Shown: piece after piece, positions 45,101 to 54,098 of the stretch
Position numbering within the stretch: the stretch's first letter is position 1
Layout of the letters: each line of letters begins with the position of its first letter
NCBI RefSeq assembly: GCF_000325665.1
Contig: NC_019908.1
Coordinates: 1,116,001 to 1,180,000 of the forward strand
DNA from: Brachyspira pilosicoli P43/6/78
GTDB lineage: Bacteria; Spirochaetota; Brachyspiria; Brachyspirales; Brachyspiraceae
Length of the DNA: 64,000 nt
Direction: 5' to 3'
The notes under the pieces: generated by a model
Seen by the model: the letters and a program-made list of their open reading frames with translations, nothing else
The model's database searches: none
What the model was told of the DNA's origin: nothing
Position numbers and translations under genes: made by a program

Positions 45101-45736
45101 TTCTTTTTTAGTTTTTATAGTATCAGATATTTTTCTCTCAACATCTTTTAAATCTATTTTTTTTACCATATCTTTGCAATAATTAACTAAATCAAGCAGT
45201 GAAACTTTAGCAAATACTATTATAGTAATAAGAAGTATAGCAGAAGTTATTATTACAGCACCAATATTTCCAAATAATGAAGCAAGAGAGCCTCCTATAA
45301 CCTCTCCCATCATTCCGCCTTTATAATAAAAAGCCTTATCTCCAAGTAATATATCAAGAAGTATGCTAGACAACATCATCACAAATGATAAAAGAAGAGC
45401 AAACATCAAAATATTTTTAACAGAATTTTTTAATATAATATTTACTCCAGCATATATAAAAAATGCAGGTATTACAAAAGAAGAAACACCAAAAGCAGAA
45501 AATGAATACTCAGCAATATAAGCACCAAACTTACCAAGTAAATTATTTGTTGCAAGAGAAGTATTCATCTCTCCTATATTAGCACTCAAATATGATAAAA
45601 TTAATATACCAGCAAAAAGTATGCATAAAAAACCAATAATATCATATATAGGGTTTCTATTTTTATCATCATATGATTGATAAACATTTTTACTCTCAGC
45701 TCTTTTTTGTATGTTTAATTTTCTTTTAGTAAACAT
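42145..45736 (-). pseudogene. ftsK: DNA translocase FtsK/SpoIIIE, reading frame broken by one extra base
   Basis: Restored length 1196 aa. About residues 30-190: four membrane helices. Residues about 200-720: long Asn/Asp/Glu/Lys-rich linker. Then the motor: YELELAAGTRVSKISNL, Walker A VAGTTGSGKSVCL, Walker B IVLVIDELHNLM, RPSADVVTGVIKANLPTRIAF, and a C-terminal winged-helix gamma domain that reads KOPS-type sites (SASFLQRRLKIGYNRAARI). The frame breaks just after Walker A: the region 43071-43080 carries one extra A/T pair, and removing it joins SLLYKFRPDELK. FtsK is normally essential for division. Confidence 0.9.
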
Positions 45737-45756
45737 TATAAAAACTCCAGCTATTT

Positions 45757-46554
45757 TTAAGCATTAATAAAATATATATACACAGCTAAACCAACTATTA
45801 TGCAGTAAAAACTAAAGTAATAAAGCTTTCCTTTTTTGAGAAAAGACATTAAAAACTTTAAAGCAATAACTCCAAATATAAAAGAAGTAAGAAGACCAAC
45901 TATCACATAAGTAACATTAAAGTCTGTTAAATCCTTTAAAGAAAGAAGCAAAGCACCAAATATAGCAGGCAAAGATATTAAAAAAGAAAATCTTCCTGCA
46001 AAATCTCTATTAAGCCCCAAAAATAAAGCAGCACTTATAGTCATACCAGACCTTGATATTCCAGGGAAAACTGCTATAGCCTGAGCAAAACCAATCAATA
46101 AAGCATTATAATATGTTGTTGTAAGAGCATCTTTATTAATTCCTCTATCAGCTTTTTTTGTAAGAAGAAGTATAGAACCAGTTATAATAAGATTAAGCCC
46201 TACTCTCTTTGTATCAATATTGCTTAAATATTCCTCTAAAAACAAACCCACTATAGCAACAGGTATTGAAGCTATAATTACCATAAGCCCAACCCTGAAA
46301 CCTTCGCTATTTTTGCTTGAATATTTAATATCTTTTAATCCAGAAAAGAAACCAACTATTGCATTAATAATATCCTTACGAAATACCAAACAAGTGGCTA
46401 AAAATGTACCAAAATGAAGTGCTATTTCAAAAGATAATATGTTTTCTGTATTAAACTGAAGGAAATATTCTGCTATTCTCAAATGACCTGAACTAGATAC
46501 TGGCAAAAATTCAGTAACTGCTTGAATAAATCCTAATATAATTGCTTTTACCAT
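45757..46554 (-). CDS. uppP: Undecaprenyl-diphosphatase
   Basis: 265 aa, about seven membrane helices. It recycles the peptidoglycan carrier by removing one phosphate from undecaprenyl diphosphate. Motifs: ILGFIQAVTEFLPVSSSGHL (with the catalytic Glu) and PGISRSGMTISAALFLGLNR. The start is ATG 46554, with AGGGG upstream; an in-frame codon at 46632 would add 26 unlikely residues. It is 20 nt downstream of ftsK's start in map order and separately transcribed or distal to it. Confidence 0.95.
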   Translation of the reverse strand: MVKAIILGFIQAVTEFLPVSSSGHLRIAEYFLQFNTENILSFEIALHFGTFLATCLVFRKDIINAIVGFFSGLKDIKYSSKNSEGFRVGLMVIIASIPVAIVGLFLEEYLSNIDTKRVGLNLIITGSILLLTKKADRGINKDALTTTYYNALLIGFAQAIAVFPGISRSGMTISAALFLGLNRDFAGRFSFLISLPAIFGALLLSLKDLTDFNVTYVIVGLLTSFIFGVIALKFLMSFLKKGKLYYFSFYCIIVGLAVYIYFINA

Positions 46555-46808
46555 TAAAAAACTACCCCTATTCTTTATAAATTGTTTACATAATACTGTT
46601 ATAATTCTCGGATAGTTTAAAAAAAACAACACAAAAAAATTATGTAAACTCTAATTAATATTTTTATAGAGCAACTTTTTAATATGAATCTACTACATTT
46701 CAAACAAAAAAATAGGTATTTTCATGCAATATACAACTTATATATTGTTTTTTTAAAGATTAAAAATTCATATAATATAAAATATTCTATTATAAAAGGA
46801 CTTTATAT

Positions 46809-47174
46809 ATGGAAAATGAAATCTTATTATATAATTTAGGTTACAACATAAGATTACTTAGAAAAAGCAAAAAAATGACTATAGACGCCCTAGCAGAACA
46901 TGCAGGGGTATCAAGTAAATATTTGCAAGGCATAGAAGTTGGTAATAGAAATATATCAGTAAAAAGATTAAATAAAATAGCAAGAGCCTTAGAAACAACT
47001 CCAGAAAGTCTATTAACTATAAAAAGCAGCAACCTAGAAAATAGAGATGATAAACTTCTAAACACTTATGAAAAATTAAAAAAAGTTGAATCAAATAAAT
47101 TAGATATCATATCCAATTTAATAGACGATATAAATAAATTATCAAGTTCAGAAAACAATAAAAAAAGACCTTAA
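46809..47174 (+). CDS. XRE-family helix-turn-helix regulator
   Basis: 121 aa. Cro/C1-type HTH at residues 10-67: NIRLLRKSKKMTIDALAEHA, GVSSKYLQGIEVGNRNISV, LNKIARALETTPESLL. A Lys/Asn-rich helical tail follows. Its target is unknown. It is divergent from uppP and separated from the TPR gene by a shared terminator. Confidence 0.88.
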   Translation: MENEILLYNLGYNIRLLRKSKKMTIDALAEHAGVSSKYLQGIEVGNRNISVKRLNKIARALETTPESLLTIKSSNLENRDDKLLNTYEKLKKVESNKLDIISNLIDDINKLSSSENNKKRP

Positions 47175-47202
47175 ACAAAAATTAATTTGCTCAAGGTCTT
47201 TT
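47163..47202. terminator. Bidirectional terminator between the XRE gene and the TPR gene
   Basis: AAAAGACCTT (47163-47172) pairs with AAGGTCTTTT (47193-47202), a perfect 10-bp stem with A on one side and T on the other, between two converging genes. Confidence 0.8.
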
Positions 47203-47222
47203 ATTTATTAAAAGTTATTAAC

Positions 47223-48263
47223 TTAATTAATAGCTAATAATGTTTCTTGTAAAGCAGCCATATAATCTTTAGCTCTTGAAACATTTGGATTATCTGGATA
47301 AGTATTAACAAATGTATCTAAAGCTTTATAAGAATCAGAATATCTTCCAACTTTGAAGTATGATAATCCAATATAAAGCAAAGCTTCAGCATCAAGAGTA
47401 TAAACATTATTTAATCTTACTCTATTAAAATAATCTACAGCACTATTATAATTTTTCTCATTATAATAAGACTCACCAATTTTAAATAAAGCCTCTTCCT
47501 GATATTTTGTTCTAGGGAAAAGAGTAGCTATTTTATTATAATACATTCTAGCTTTAACATAATTCTTTTGAACATACATTCTATGAGCTATAGCAGGTAC
47601 TTGAATAAGATAAGTTCTTGAAACCTCATTATAATAAATGCTAGTATTATAATATTTTAAGAAATCTTCATATATTTCAAAAGCTCTGTCATATTCATTC
47701 ATAGCAAAATAAACTCTAGCTCTTCCCAAAACTGCTAACTCACCATCTGACCTTAAAAAATAACTTAAAGCTTCACCATATTTTTTCTCAAAGAACAACT
47801 GATATCCATATTGCATATTTATAGTAGAAGCTAAAGATTTATCAGCAGGTTTTAAATTATTTTGTAATTTAGCAATGATATATTGGTCAGCACTGTTTTG
47901 TAATCTTGCTATATCTGCATAAGCTATTATAGCATCAAGCTGATAAGCTTCAAAACCCACACCGTCTATTATTTCAGATAAACGATTTTTAGCTAAATTA
48001 TAATTTTTCATTTTCTTTAATGAATCAGCTACAATAAAATAAGATTCTGCTACATTGCTTACAGGTTTTGACCTGCTGTCTATAGACAAATATTCATTTA
48101 AATTATTGATAGCTTCATTATAATTTTCTAATTCATAATATCTTTTTCCTTTCTGGAAATATCTTTCAGGAGAAGACAAGGTAGAAACTTTAGTAATAAA
48201 AACACCTATCAATATAGCTACAACTGTAATAACAGAAGCTAAAACTGCTGCATAAGTTTTCAT
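47223..48263 (-). CDS. Membrane-anchored TPR protein
   Basis: 346 aa. One N-terminal membrane helix (ASVITVVAILIGVFITKV) and then TPR-like repeats through the C-terminus: YFQKGKRYYELENYNEAINNLNEYL, YFLRSDGELAVLGRARVYF, RTKYQEEALFKIGESYYNEKNYNSAVDYFNRV, DAEALLYIGLSYFKVGRYSDSYKAL. The last part resembles outer-membrane assembly lipoprotein BamD or YbgF-type TPRs but lacks a lipobox. A periplasmic scaffold is the best guess. It lies 14 nt after the next gene. Confidence 0.82.
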   Translation of the reverse strand: MKTYAAVLASVITVVAILIGVFITKVSTLSSPERYFQKGKRYYELENYNEAINNLNEYLSIDSRSKPVSNVAESYFIVADSLKKMKNYNLAKNRLSEIIDGVGFEAYQLDAIIAYADIARLQNSADQYIIAKLQNNLKPADKSLASTINMQYGYQLFFEKKYGEALSYFLRSDGELAVLGRARVYFAMNEYDRAFEIYEDFLKYYNTSIYYNEVSRTYLIQVPAIAHRMYVQKNYVKARMYYNKIATLFPRTKYQEEALFKIGESYYNEKNYNSAVDYFNRVRLNNVYTLDAEALLYIGLSYFKVGRYSDSYKALDTFVNTYPDNPNVSRAKDYMAALQETLLAIN

Positions 48264-48277
48264 AATCTCTCCTTTTA

Positions 48278-49555
48278 TTATAAATCACTTAAAACTTGAT
48301 TAATCCAGAAATTAACTTCATTAGGATTAATAGATTTTATTTTTTTCAATGTATCTAAAGCATTCTTTTTTCTTCCAGCACTCTTATAGGATTTACCAAG
48401 AAGTAAATTAATATCATAATATAAAGCACTATCAACTTTTTTTCTTGATATAGGCTCTAAAATTTTAATTGCTCCGGCATAATTATTAGCCTTAAACTGA
48501 GCCAAAGCCCTCTGATATTCAGAACTATATCTTTGATATTCAGTTGGAGTCTTTTTAGTGTTATCTTTTTTTATCTCAACATTAACAATATTCTCATTCT
48601 TATCATTTGTAAAACTAGTAACCTTTAATTCATTTGTAACGTTTTCAACCATACGGCTTTGATTTGTAAAGTCATTAGTAACAAAATCATTAGTATTAAT
48701 TTCATTAGTCAATGAATCATTAGTAGGATTAATTATATATATTTTAGTAGTGTTATAGTAATTAGTATAATTATTAGTCAAGTTATAATAATTAGTATAA
48801 TTGTAATAATTTGTACTGAAAACTATTCCTCTATTTGAGTCTATTCTATTAGTAGTGTAATAGAGATCAACATAATTTGTAGGAGGCAATATAGTATAAT
48901 TTGTATCAAATAAATTAGTATTCGGATAATAACTTAAAAAATCATTACTACTTACTATGTTTGTAAGCATATCATTTGTAAAGTAAGTATTATTAGTATT
49001 AAGGTCATTAGTTATAATATCATTTGTAATAATATTATTAGTAATGATTTCATTAGTATTTATTTCATTATTGATATTAGTCATATCATTTTTAAATGGG
49101 TCATAATATTCAAACTGCATCAAATCCATATTTTCTGTAGCAGTGTAGAAATTAATATTATCTATATATGATATTACAGCATAATAATATTTATCATATT
49201 TAGGTAAATTATCATAGATAGTATATGTAGTAGAAGCGTTAGTTGCTTTTGTTGAAGCTACCACTTTTGCATTAGTAAGCACTGTTTTACTTAAAATAGG
49301 GTCTTCACTTCTATAAACATAATACATCAAATTCGGATGATAAATACCAACCCAACTTACTTCCACTTTATTTTCTTCTATATGTTTAATATTAAGTTTA
49401 GTTACAAGTCTTCTAGAGTTAGGCAAATCATTATAATTTTCTATACTAATTCTATCAGAAGAGGTCTGAGCAATCAAACTAGTGTATAAGTATGCAAAAG
49501 CTACTAATACTAAAGTTAATAATAGATATAATTTATTGTTTTTTAATCTTTTCAT
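48278..49555 (-). CDS. Exported protein with Thr-Asn-rich low-complexity region and C-terminal TPR
   Basis: 425 aa. Signal peptide or anchor at the N-terminus (KLYLLLTLVLVAFAYLYTSLIA). Residues about 45-135 look like a fibronectin III-type beta domain (NKVEVSWVGIYHPNLMYYVYRSEDP; YYAVISYID). Residues about 155-320 are low-complexity repeats of T/N/D/I/Y (NEINTNEIITNN, ITNDLNTNNTYFTND, NYTNYYNLTNNYTNYYN). The last 90 residues are TPR-like (YQRALAQFKANNYAGAIKIL). It precedes the TPR gene in one unit. No function assigned. Confidence 0.75.
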   Translation of the reverse strand: MKRLKNNKLYLLLTLVLVAFAYLYTSLIAQTSSDRISIENYNDLPNSRRLVTKLNIKHIEENKVEVSWVGIYHPNLMYYVYRSEDPILSKTVLTNAKVVASTKATNASTTYTIYDNLPKYDKYYYAVISYIDNINFYTATENMDLMQFEYYDPFKNDMTNINNEINTNEIITNNIITNDIITNDLNTNNTYFTNDMLTNIVSSNDFLSYYPNTNLFDTNYTILPPTNYVDLYYTTNRIDSNRGIVFSTNYYNYTNYYNLTNNYTNYYNTTKIYIINPTNDSLTNEINTNDFVTNDFTNQSRMVENVTNELKVTSFTNDKNENIVNVEIKKDNTKKTPTEYQRYSSEYQRALAQFKANNYAGAIKILEPISRKKVDSALYYDINLLLGKSYKSAGRKKNALDTLKKIKSINPNEVNFWINQVLSDL

Positions 49556-49640
49556 CTTATTATCCTCTTTGTACTATTATAATAGTCGGATGCATATATT
49601 ATAAATTTTACACTATGCTATAAAAAAATAAATAAAAACT

Positions 49641-50498
49641 TTATATTTTTTCCATAATCATAGCAATTAAAAAGCCAAAACACATAGATAAAACTGTTGC
49701 AGTAAGCATTCCCAAACTTAAAGTAGTAATATTAGGCCATAAACTTAAAAAAGATACAACTATTATACCAAGTACAAAACCAAATAATATAGATTTATGT
49801 TTTTGTATAACAATAGTAACAAGTTTAGATATAGTAAAAATTCCTATAGCAACCCCAAGACCTAAAAACATTAATGGATATACATTAGCAAAATTTTTAG
49901 TAAGAGTAGATACAAGATTAGATACATTCTCATACTCACCCAATATTAATAAAAGCAAAGAACCAGATATACCAGGTATCACCATAGCAACAGCCGCAGC
50001 TATACCGCAGAAAAATAATTTAATTCCATAAAATATAGAAAAATCTCCAGTATAAGTAGTCTCTCCAGCAGGCTTATTAATATCGAAGTAAACAAATATT
50101 GCCATTATAAAAGCACCTATAAAAAAAGATATAAATACTTTAAAATCAAATTTATCTATAGTCTTAGTAACAAACGGAAAAGAACCAAGTATAAGCCCTA
50201 CAAAAAATATTTTAGTAGGTATAGGGTAATATTGAAATAAATAATTAATAATATTTAAAAAAAGTACTATAGAAACTCCAGCACCCAAAAAAACAGGTAC
50301 TAATATTTTTAAGCTCTCCCCTACCTCTTTCCATTTTAATTTAATAATAGCAGTAGGCAAAGTAGATATAGCATAAGTAAGATTTTCGTATATTCCAAGT
50401 ACAAACGCTATAGTACCGCCAGAAACACCAGGTATAGCATTTGCCACACCTATAGCCATACCCTTAATAAGGTAAGATATATAATTTCTTATGTTCAT
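49641..50498 (-). CDS. DUF368 membrane protein, probable undecaprenyl-phosphate translocase
   Basis: 285 aa, about eight membrane helices. DUF368 hallmark at the N-terminus: KGMAIGVANAIPGVSGGTIAFVLG, and a second similar half: AAAVAMVIPGISGSLLLLILGEYENV, two inverted 'PGxSGG/S' elements. Members of this family (PopT) have been reported to carry undecaprenyl phosphate back across the membrane; from family knowledge I infer that role. UppP and MraY, which act on the same carrier, are in the window. Monocistronic. Confidence 0.8.
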   Translation of the reverse strand: MNIRNYISYLIKGMAIGVANAIPGVSGGTIAFVLGIYENLTYAISTLPTAIIKLKWKEVGESLKILVPVFLGAGVSIVLFLNIINYLFQYYPIPTKIFFVGLILGSFPFVTKTIDKFDFKVFISFFIGAFIMAIFVYFDINKPAGETTYTGDFSIFYGIKLFFCGIAAAVAMVIPGISGSLLLLILGEYENVSNLVSTLTKNFANVYPLMFLGLGVAIGIFTISKLVTIVIQKHKSILFGFVLGIIVVSFLSLWPNITTLSLGMLTATVLSMCFGFLIAMIMEKI

Positions 50499-50557
50499 TT
50501 TATTCTCTTTGTTTAGATTTTTTTATGATTTATTTTTTATTAAAGTGCTTAAATAAA

Positions 50558-50588
50558 ATAAGCCATGCATCAAAACACATGGCTTTAA
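50558..50588 (-). terminator. Terminator of ridA (minus strand)
   Basis: AAGCCATG (50560-50567) pairs with CATGGCTT (50578-50585) on the strand that ends ridA, with T-rich sequence beyond. The stop codon at 50598 is 12 nt away. Confidence 0.75.
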
Positions 50589-50597
50589 TAGTCAAAA

Positions 50598-50981
50598 TCA
50601 CTCTACAACAGCTATAATTTCAACTTCTACTAAAGCATCTTTAGGTAAAGCTTTAACAGCTACTGTACTTCTTGCAGGAGGGTTTTCTGTGAAATATTTA
50701 GCATATACTTCATTGAAAGCAGCAAAATTAGCCATATCGCTTAAGAAACAAGTAGTTTTAATAACATTAGCAAAAGTTAAGTTTTCAGATTCTAATAAAC
50801 CTTTAATATTTTCCATTACTCTTTCTGTCTGTGCTTGAATATTGTTTTCAGCCATAGCACCGCTAACAGGGTCTAGAGGTATCTGACCTGAAGCAAATAT
50901 AAAATTTCCGCTTTTAACAGCTTGAGAATAAGGACCTATAGCTTGTGGTGCTTTGTGAGTTTTTATTATTTTTTTCTCCAT
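50598..50981 (-). CDS. ridA: RidA family reactive enamine/imine deaminase
   Basis: 127 aa, full length. Signature QIPLDPVSGAM, the catalytic Arg in PPARSTVAVKALPKDALVEVE and the start KAPQAIGPYSQAVKSGNFIFASGQI. It hydrolyses 2-aminoacrylate and related imines released by PLP enzymes. AAGGAG site precedes the start. Its terminator is downstream; the tRNA-Gln promoter lies divergently on the other side. Confidence 0.94.
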   Translation of the reverse strand: MEKKIIKTHKAPQAIGPYSQAVKSGNFIFASGQIPLDPVSGAMAENNIQAQTERVMENIKGLLESENLTFANVIKTTCFLSDMANFAAFNEVYAKYFTENPPARSTVAVKALPKDALVEVEIIAVVE

Positions 50982-51137
50982 AAAAGATTCTCCTTTTTTA
51001 TATTATTTAATTTAATCACCATTTTATTGAAAGAATTATAATAATTTTTTACAAAATATCAAGCAAATAATATAAAACTTTATACTATTTTATATAATAA
51101 AATATAAAATATATTTATTAATTAACAATAAAGCCTC

Positions 51138-51165
51138 TTGACAATTTTTTATTATGTAGTATAAT
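51138..51165 (+). promoter_or_regulatory. Promoter of the tRNA-Gln gene
   Basis: TTGACA (51138-51143), 16 nt, TATAAT (51160-51165): perfect boxes at both positions. The tRNA starts 39 nt later. It may also drive prs, since no terminator is seen between them. Confidence 0.85.
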
Positions 51166-51204
51166 TCGGTACTCATAAGCTTTTAGAAATAAAAAAATCA
51201 ATAC

Positions 51205-51276
51205 TGGGGTGTCGTCAAGCGGTAAGACAAGTGGTTTTGGTCCATTTATTCGGGGGTTCGAATCCTCCCACCCCAA
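51205..51276 (+). tRNA. tRNA-Gln (anticodon UUG)
   Basis: 72 nt cloverleaf. Acceptor stem TGGGGTG pairs with CACCCCA; D arm GTCAAGCGGTAAGAC; anticodon stem AGTGG/CCATT holding loop TTTTGGT, anticodon TTG; T arm GGGGGTTCGAATCCTCC. Discriminator A; the CCA end is not encoded. It reads CAA (and CAG by wobble). Confidence 0.96.
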
Positions 51277-51300
51277 CTTTTCTTTAATGTGGTTGTAATT

Positions 51301-52254
51301 ATGGGTATAGAAGAAGAAATATTAGTTTTAAGCGGTACAGCTAACCCTCAGCTTGCTAAAGATGTTGTTGATAATTTAGGCATTAAATTGGGCAATATGC
51401 AAATACGCAAATTCGCTGATGGTGAAACCTTCGTACAAATAGAAGAAACTGCTAGAAATAAAGATACATACATAATTCAGCCTACAGGAAGACCTTCCAG
51501 CAATGAAAGTTGGATGGAATTATTCTGTGTAATAGATGCTTTAAAAAGAGCTAGTGCTAAAAGAATTACTGCTGTTATACCATATTACGGATATTCTAGA
51601 CAAGATAGAAAAAATGAACCTAGAGTGCCTATAACTGCTAAATTAGTAGCTAACCTCTTGCAAGCTTCTGGCGTTCACAGAGTTTTAGCTCTTGATTTGC
51701 ACGCAGCTCAAATACAAGGCTTTTTTGATATACCTGTTGATCATATGCTTTCTAAAAATGTTTTCTTAGAAAAAATAAGAAAGGATATAGATATATCAAA
51801 TGCTATGGTTGTTTCACCTGATATAGGCGGTGTAGGAAGAGCTAGATTTATAGCAAAAACTCTTAATCTCGATATTGCTATTATAGATAAAAGAAGAGAC
51901 AGAGCAAATGAATGCGAGGTTATGAATGTTATTGGTAATGTAGAAGGTAAAGATGCTATCATTATAGATGATATTATTGATACCGGCGGAACATTACTTA
52001 AAGGTATTGCAGCTCTTAAAAAAGCAGGTATGAGAAAAATATATATATTTATAACTCATGCAGTATGTTCTGGTGATGCTTACGAGAGAATCAATGCTAG
52101 TGAAGTAGAAAAACTTTATATTACTGATAGCTTAAAAGTAATGACTGACAGATTAGGCAGTAAAATAGAAGTGCTCTCTGTTGCTCCTGTTATTGCTAAT
52201 GCTATTAAATATATACATTTAGAACGTTCTATAAGCGTTTTATTTGATCAGTAA
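51301..52254 (+). CDS. prs: Ribose-phosphate pyrophosphokinase
   Basis: Makes PRPP from ribose-5-phosphate and ATP. 317 aa (start ATG 51301; a GTG at 51289 is the alternative). Motifs: LVLSGTANPQLAKDV, FADGETFVQIEE, PYYGYSRQDRK, the metal-binding DLHAAQIQGFFDIPVD, PRPP loop DIIDTGGTLLKGI. Length is normal. It follows the tRNA gene by 24 nt and is followed by rplY. Confidence 0.96.
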   Translation: MGIEEEILVLSGTANPQLAKDVVDNLGIKLGNMQIRKFADGETFVQIEETARNKDTYIIQPTGRPSSNESWMELFCVIDALKRASAKRITAVIPYYGYSRQDRKNEPRVPITAKLVANLLQASGVHRVLALDLHAAQIQGFFDIPVDHMLSKNVFLEKIRKDIDISNAMVVSPDIGGVGRARFIAKTLNLDIAIIDKRRDRANECEVMNVIGNVEGKDAIIIDDIIDTGGTLLKGIAALKKAGMRKIYIFITHAVCSGDAYERINASEVEKLYITDSLKVMTDRLGSKIEVLSVAPVIANAIKYIHLERSISVLFDQ

Positions 52255-52280
52255 AACATTATTTTTTGAAGGAAACTAAA

Positions 52281-52877
52281 ATGAGTGAAAATTACACTAT
52301 TAAAGCTTTACAAAGAGATACTACTAAAAAAAGCGTTGGTCATAAACTAATTAATGACGGATATGCTTTAGCTACTCTTTACGGAAGAGGCAAAGAATAT
52401 GCTATTGCTGTAGAATTAAAAGAATTCGTAAAAATATTCTCTTTAGCTGGACAGCATGATATTATTACTTTAGATATACAAAACGATCAAAAAAGAGAAG
52501 TTCTAGTTAAAGACTATCAATTAGATGGTATCAAAAGAACTATCAGACATATAGATTTCTATGAAATAGATAGAAACAAAAAAATCAAAACTTTCGTACC
52601 TATTCGTATTGAAGGAATACCTGAAGGTGTTCGTTTGGGCGGCGGTACATTAGAACAAGTTGAATATGAATTACCTATAAAAGCTTTCCCTGGTTCTATA
52701 CCTAGAGAAATTACTGTTGATGTTACAGAACTTAAAGTTGGAAGCAGCTTACACATAAGTGATATTAAATTCCCAGAAGGTGTAGACCCTGTAGGTGACG
52801 GTTCTAAAGCTGTTGTTACTGTTGTTACTACACAAGATGAAGATACTCCTAACAAAGGTGCTGCTGCTGAAGCATAA
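52281..52877 (+). CDS. rplY: Ribosomal protein L25 (general stress protein Ctc type)
   Basis: 198 aa. N-terminal 5S rRNA-binding L25 domain (IKALQRDTTKKSVGHKLINDGYALATLYGRGKEY), then the C-terminal beta domain of the long CTC form (VPIRIEGIPEGVRLGGGTLEQVEYELPIKAFPGSIP). Start ATG 52281, preceded by GAAGGA. The order prs-rplY-pth is the common bacterial arrangement. Confidence 0.94.
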   Translation: MSENYTIKALQRDTTKKSVGHKLINDGYALATLYGRGKEYAIAVELKEFVKIFSLAGQHDIITLDIQNDQKREVLVKDYQLDGIKRTIRHIDFYEIDRNKKIKTFVPIRIEGIPEGVRLGGGTLEQVEYELPIKAFPGSIPREITVDVTELKVGSSLHISDIKFPEGVDPVGDGSKAVVTVVTTQDEDTPNKGAAAEA

Positions 52878-52905
52878 TAATAAAATTACAGGATAATCTT
52901 ATTTT

Positions 52906-53505
52906 ATGATGAAATTAGTTATGGGACTTGGCAATCCTGGTAATGAATATCAAAATCATAGACATAATGTCGGTTATATGATACTCGATAAGGTTGCCAA
53001 GAAACTTAATGTAGAATTAGATATTAAAAAAAAGAAAACTGTATTTGGTAAGGCTAAATATGGTAAAATTGAATATCTTCTCCTCAAACCGCAAACTTTT
53101 ATGAATCTTTCTGGTGAGGCTGCTTTATATATGGCTAGCTTCATGAAAATCGCAGTTGATGATATTATTGTTATATATGATGATATGAATATTCCTGTAG
53201 GCGAGTTCAAACTTGTAATCGCTAAAAATGATGCTGATGATAATGACAATGAAGAAAAAGAAGGTCCTATAAAACATAATGGTATCAAAAGCATAGAAGA
53301 GTCATTAAAAAGCAATAATTTTACTAGAGTTGGTATTGGTATAGGTGCACCTGCTGAAGGTCAAGAAATAGCTGATTTCGTCTTATCCCCTTTCACAAAA
53401 GATGAAAGAAAAAAAATAAAAGATATAACTGATGATGTAGTTGATGCTATATGTAAGGTTTTATTTGAATCTAATAATAAAACATCTAAAAAGAAGTATC
53501 TATGA
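52906..53505 (+). CDS. pth: Peptidyl-tRNA hydrolase, first of two tandem copies (acidic insertion)
   Basis: 199 aa. Releases peptides from stalled peptidyl-tRNA. Catalytic positions are present: Asn in GLGNPG, His20 in HRHNVG, Asn in TFMNLSG, Asp in YDDMNIPVG, Asn in KHNGIKS. The Gly-rich loop that is normally GGSAGGHNG is replaced by about 15 residues rich in Asp/Glu/Asn (KNDADDNDNEEKEGPIK). This is the substrate-contact region, so specificity or activity may differ. Stop codon overlaps the second copy by 4 bp. Confidence 0.92.
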   Translation: MMKLVMGLGNPGNEYQNHRHNVGYMILDKVAKKLNVELDIKKKKTVFGKAKYGKIEYLLLKPQTFMNLSGEAALYMASFMKIAVDDIIVIYDDMNIPVGEFKLVIAKNDADDNDNEEKEGPIKHNGIKSIEESLKSNNFTRVGIGIGAPAEGQEIADFVLSPFTKDERKKIKDITDDVVDAICKVLFESNNKTSKKKYL

Positions 53506-54098
53506 CAAAATTAGTAATTGGGCTTGGTAATCCGGGCGAAGAATATAAAAATCATAGGCATAATATAGGTTTTATTATTATTGACAAATTAGCACAAAAC
53601 CTATCTCTCAAATTCGACAATAACAAAAAAAAATCATTATTTACAAGAGCAAAACTTAATAACACAGATTTTATACTATTAAAACCTCAAACTTTTATGA
53701 ATCTCTCTGGAGAATCTGCCATTTATATATCAAAATTTTTCAATATAAAACCAGAAGATATAATAGTAATATATGATGATATGGATATACCGTTTGGAAT
53801 TTTTAAGATAAAAAAAGGCGGAAGTTCTGGCGGGCATAATGGAATAAAAAGTTTAATAGCACAATTACAAACTGATGATTTTATAAGACTTAGAGTTGGA
53901 ATAGGAAGACCAAGTTTTGGAAAAAAGGTTAATGATTATGTTCTATCTTCTTTTAGTAAAAGTGAGAGAGAAAATATAGATAATGATTTGGGTGAAAATG
54001 TAATAGAGGCTATAAAAACTATATTATTTGAATCATACACTATAGCACAAAACAAATATAATAAAAGAATAAATAATAAGGACACAAACAATGATTAA
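53502..54098 (+). CDS. pth: Peptidyl-tRNA hydrolase, second tandem copy (canonical)
   Basis: 198 aa. The same fold with an intact loop: KKGGSSGGHNGIKSLI. His20 (HRHNIG), Asp (YDDMDIPFG) and the three Asn are all conserved. It overlaps the first copy by 4 bp (ATGA) and is thus translationally coupled. It is the better candidate for the essential housekeeping enzyme; the first copy looks like the diverged one. Confidence 0.95.
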   Translation: MTKLVIGLGNPGEEYKNHRHNIGFIIIDKLAQNLSLKFDNNKKKSLFTRAKLNNTDFILLKPQTFMNLSGESAIYISKFFNIKPEDIIVIYDDMDIPFGIFKIKKGGSSGGHNGIKSLIAQLQTDDFIRLRVGIGRPSFGKKVNDYVLSSFSKSERENIDNDLGENVIEAIKTILFESYTIAQNKYNKRINNKDTNND

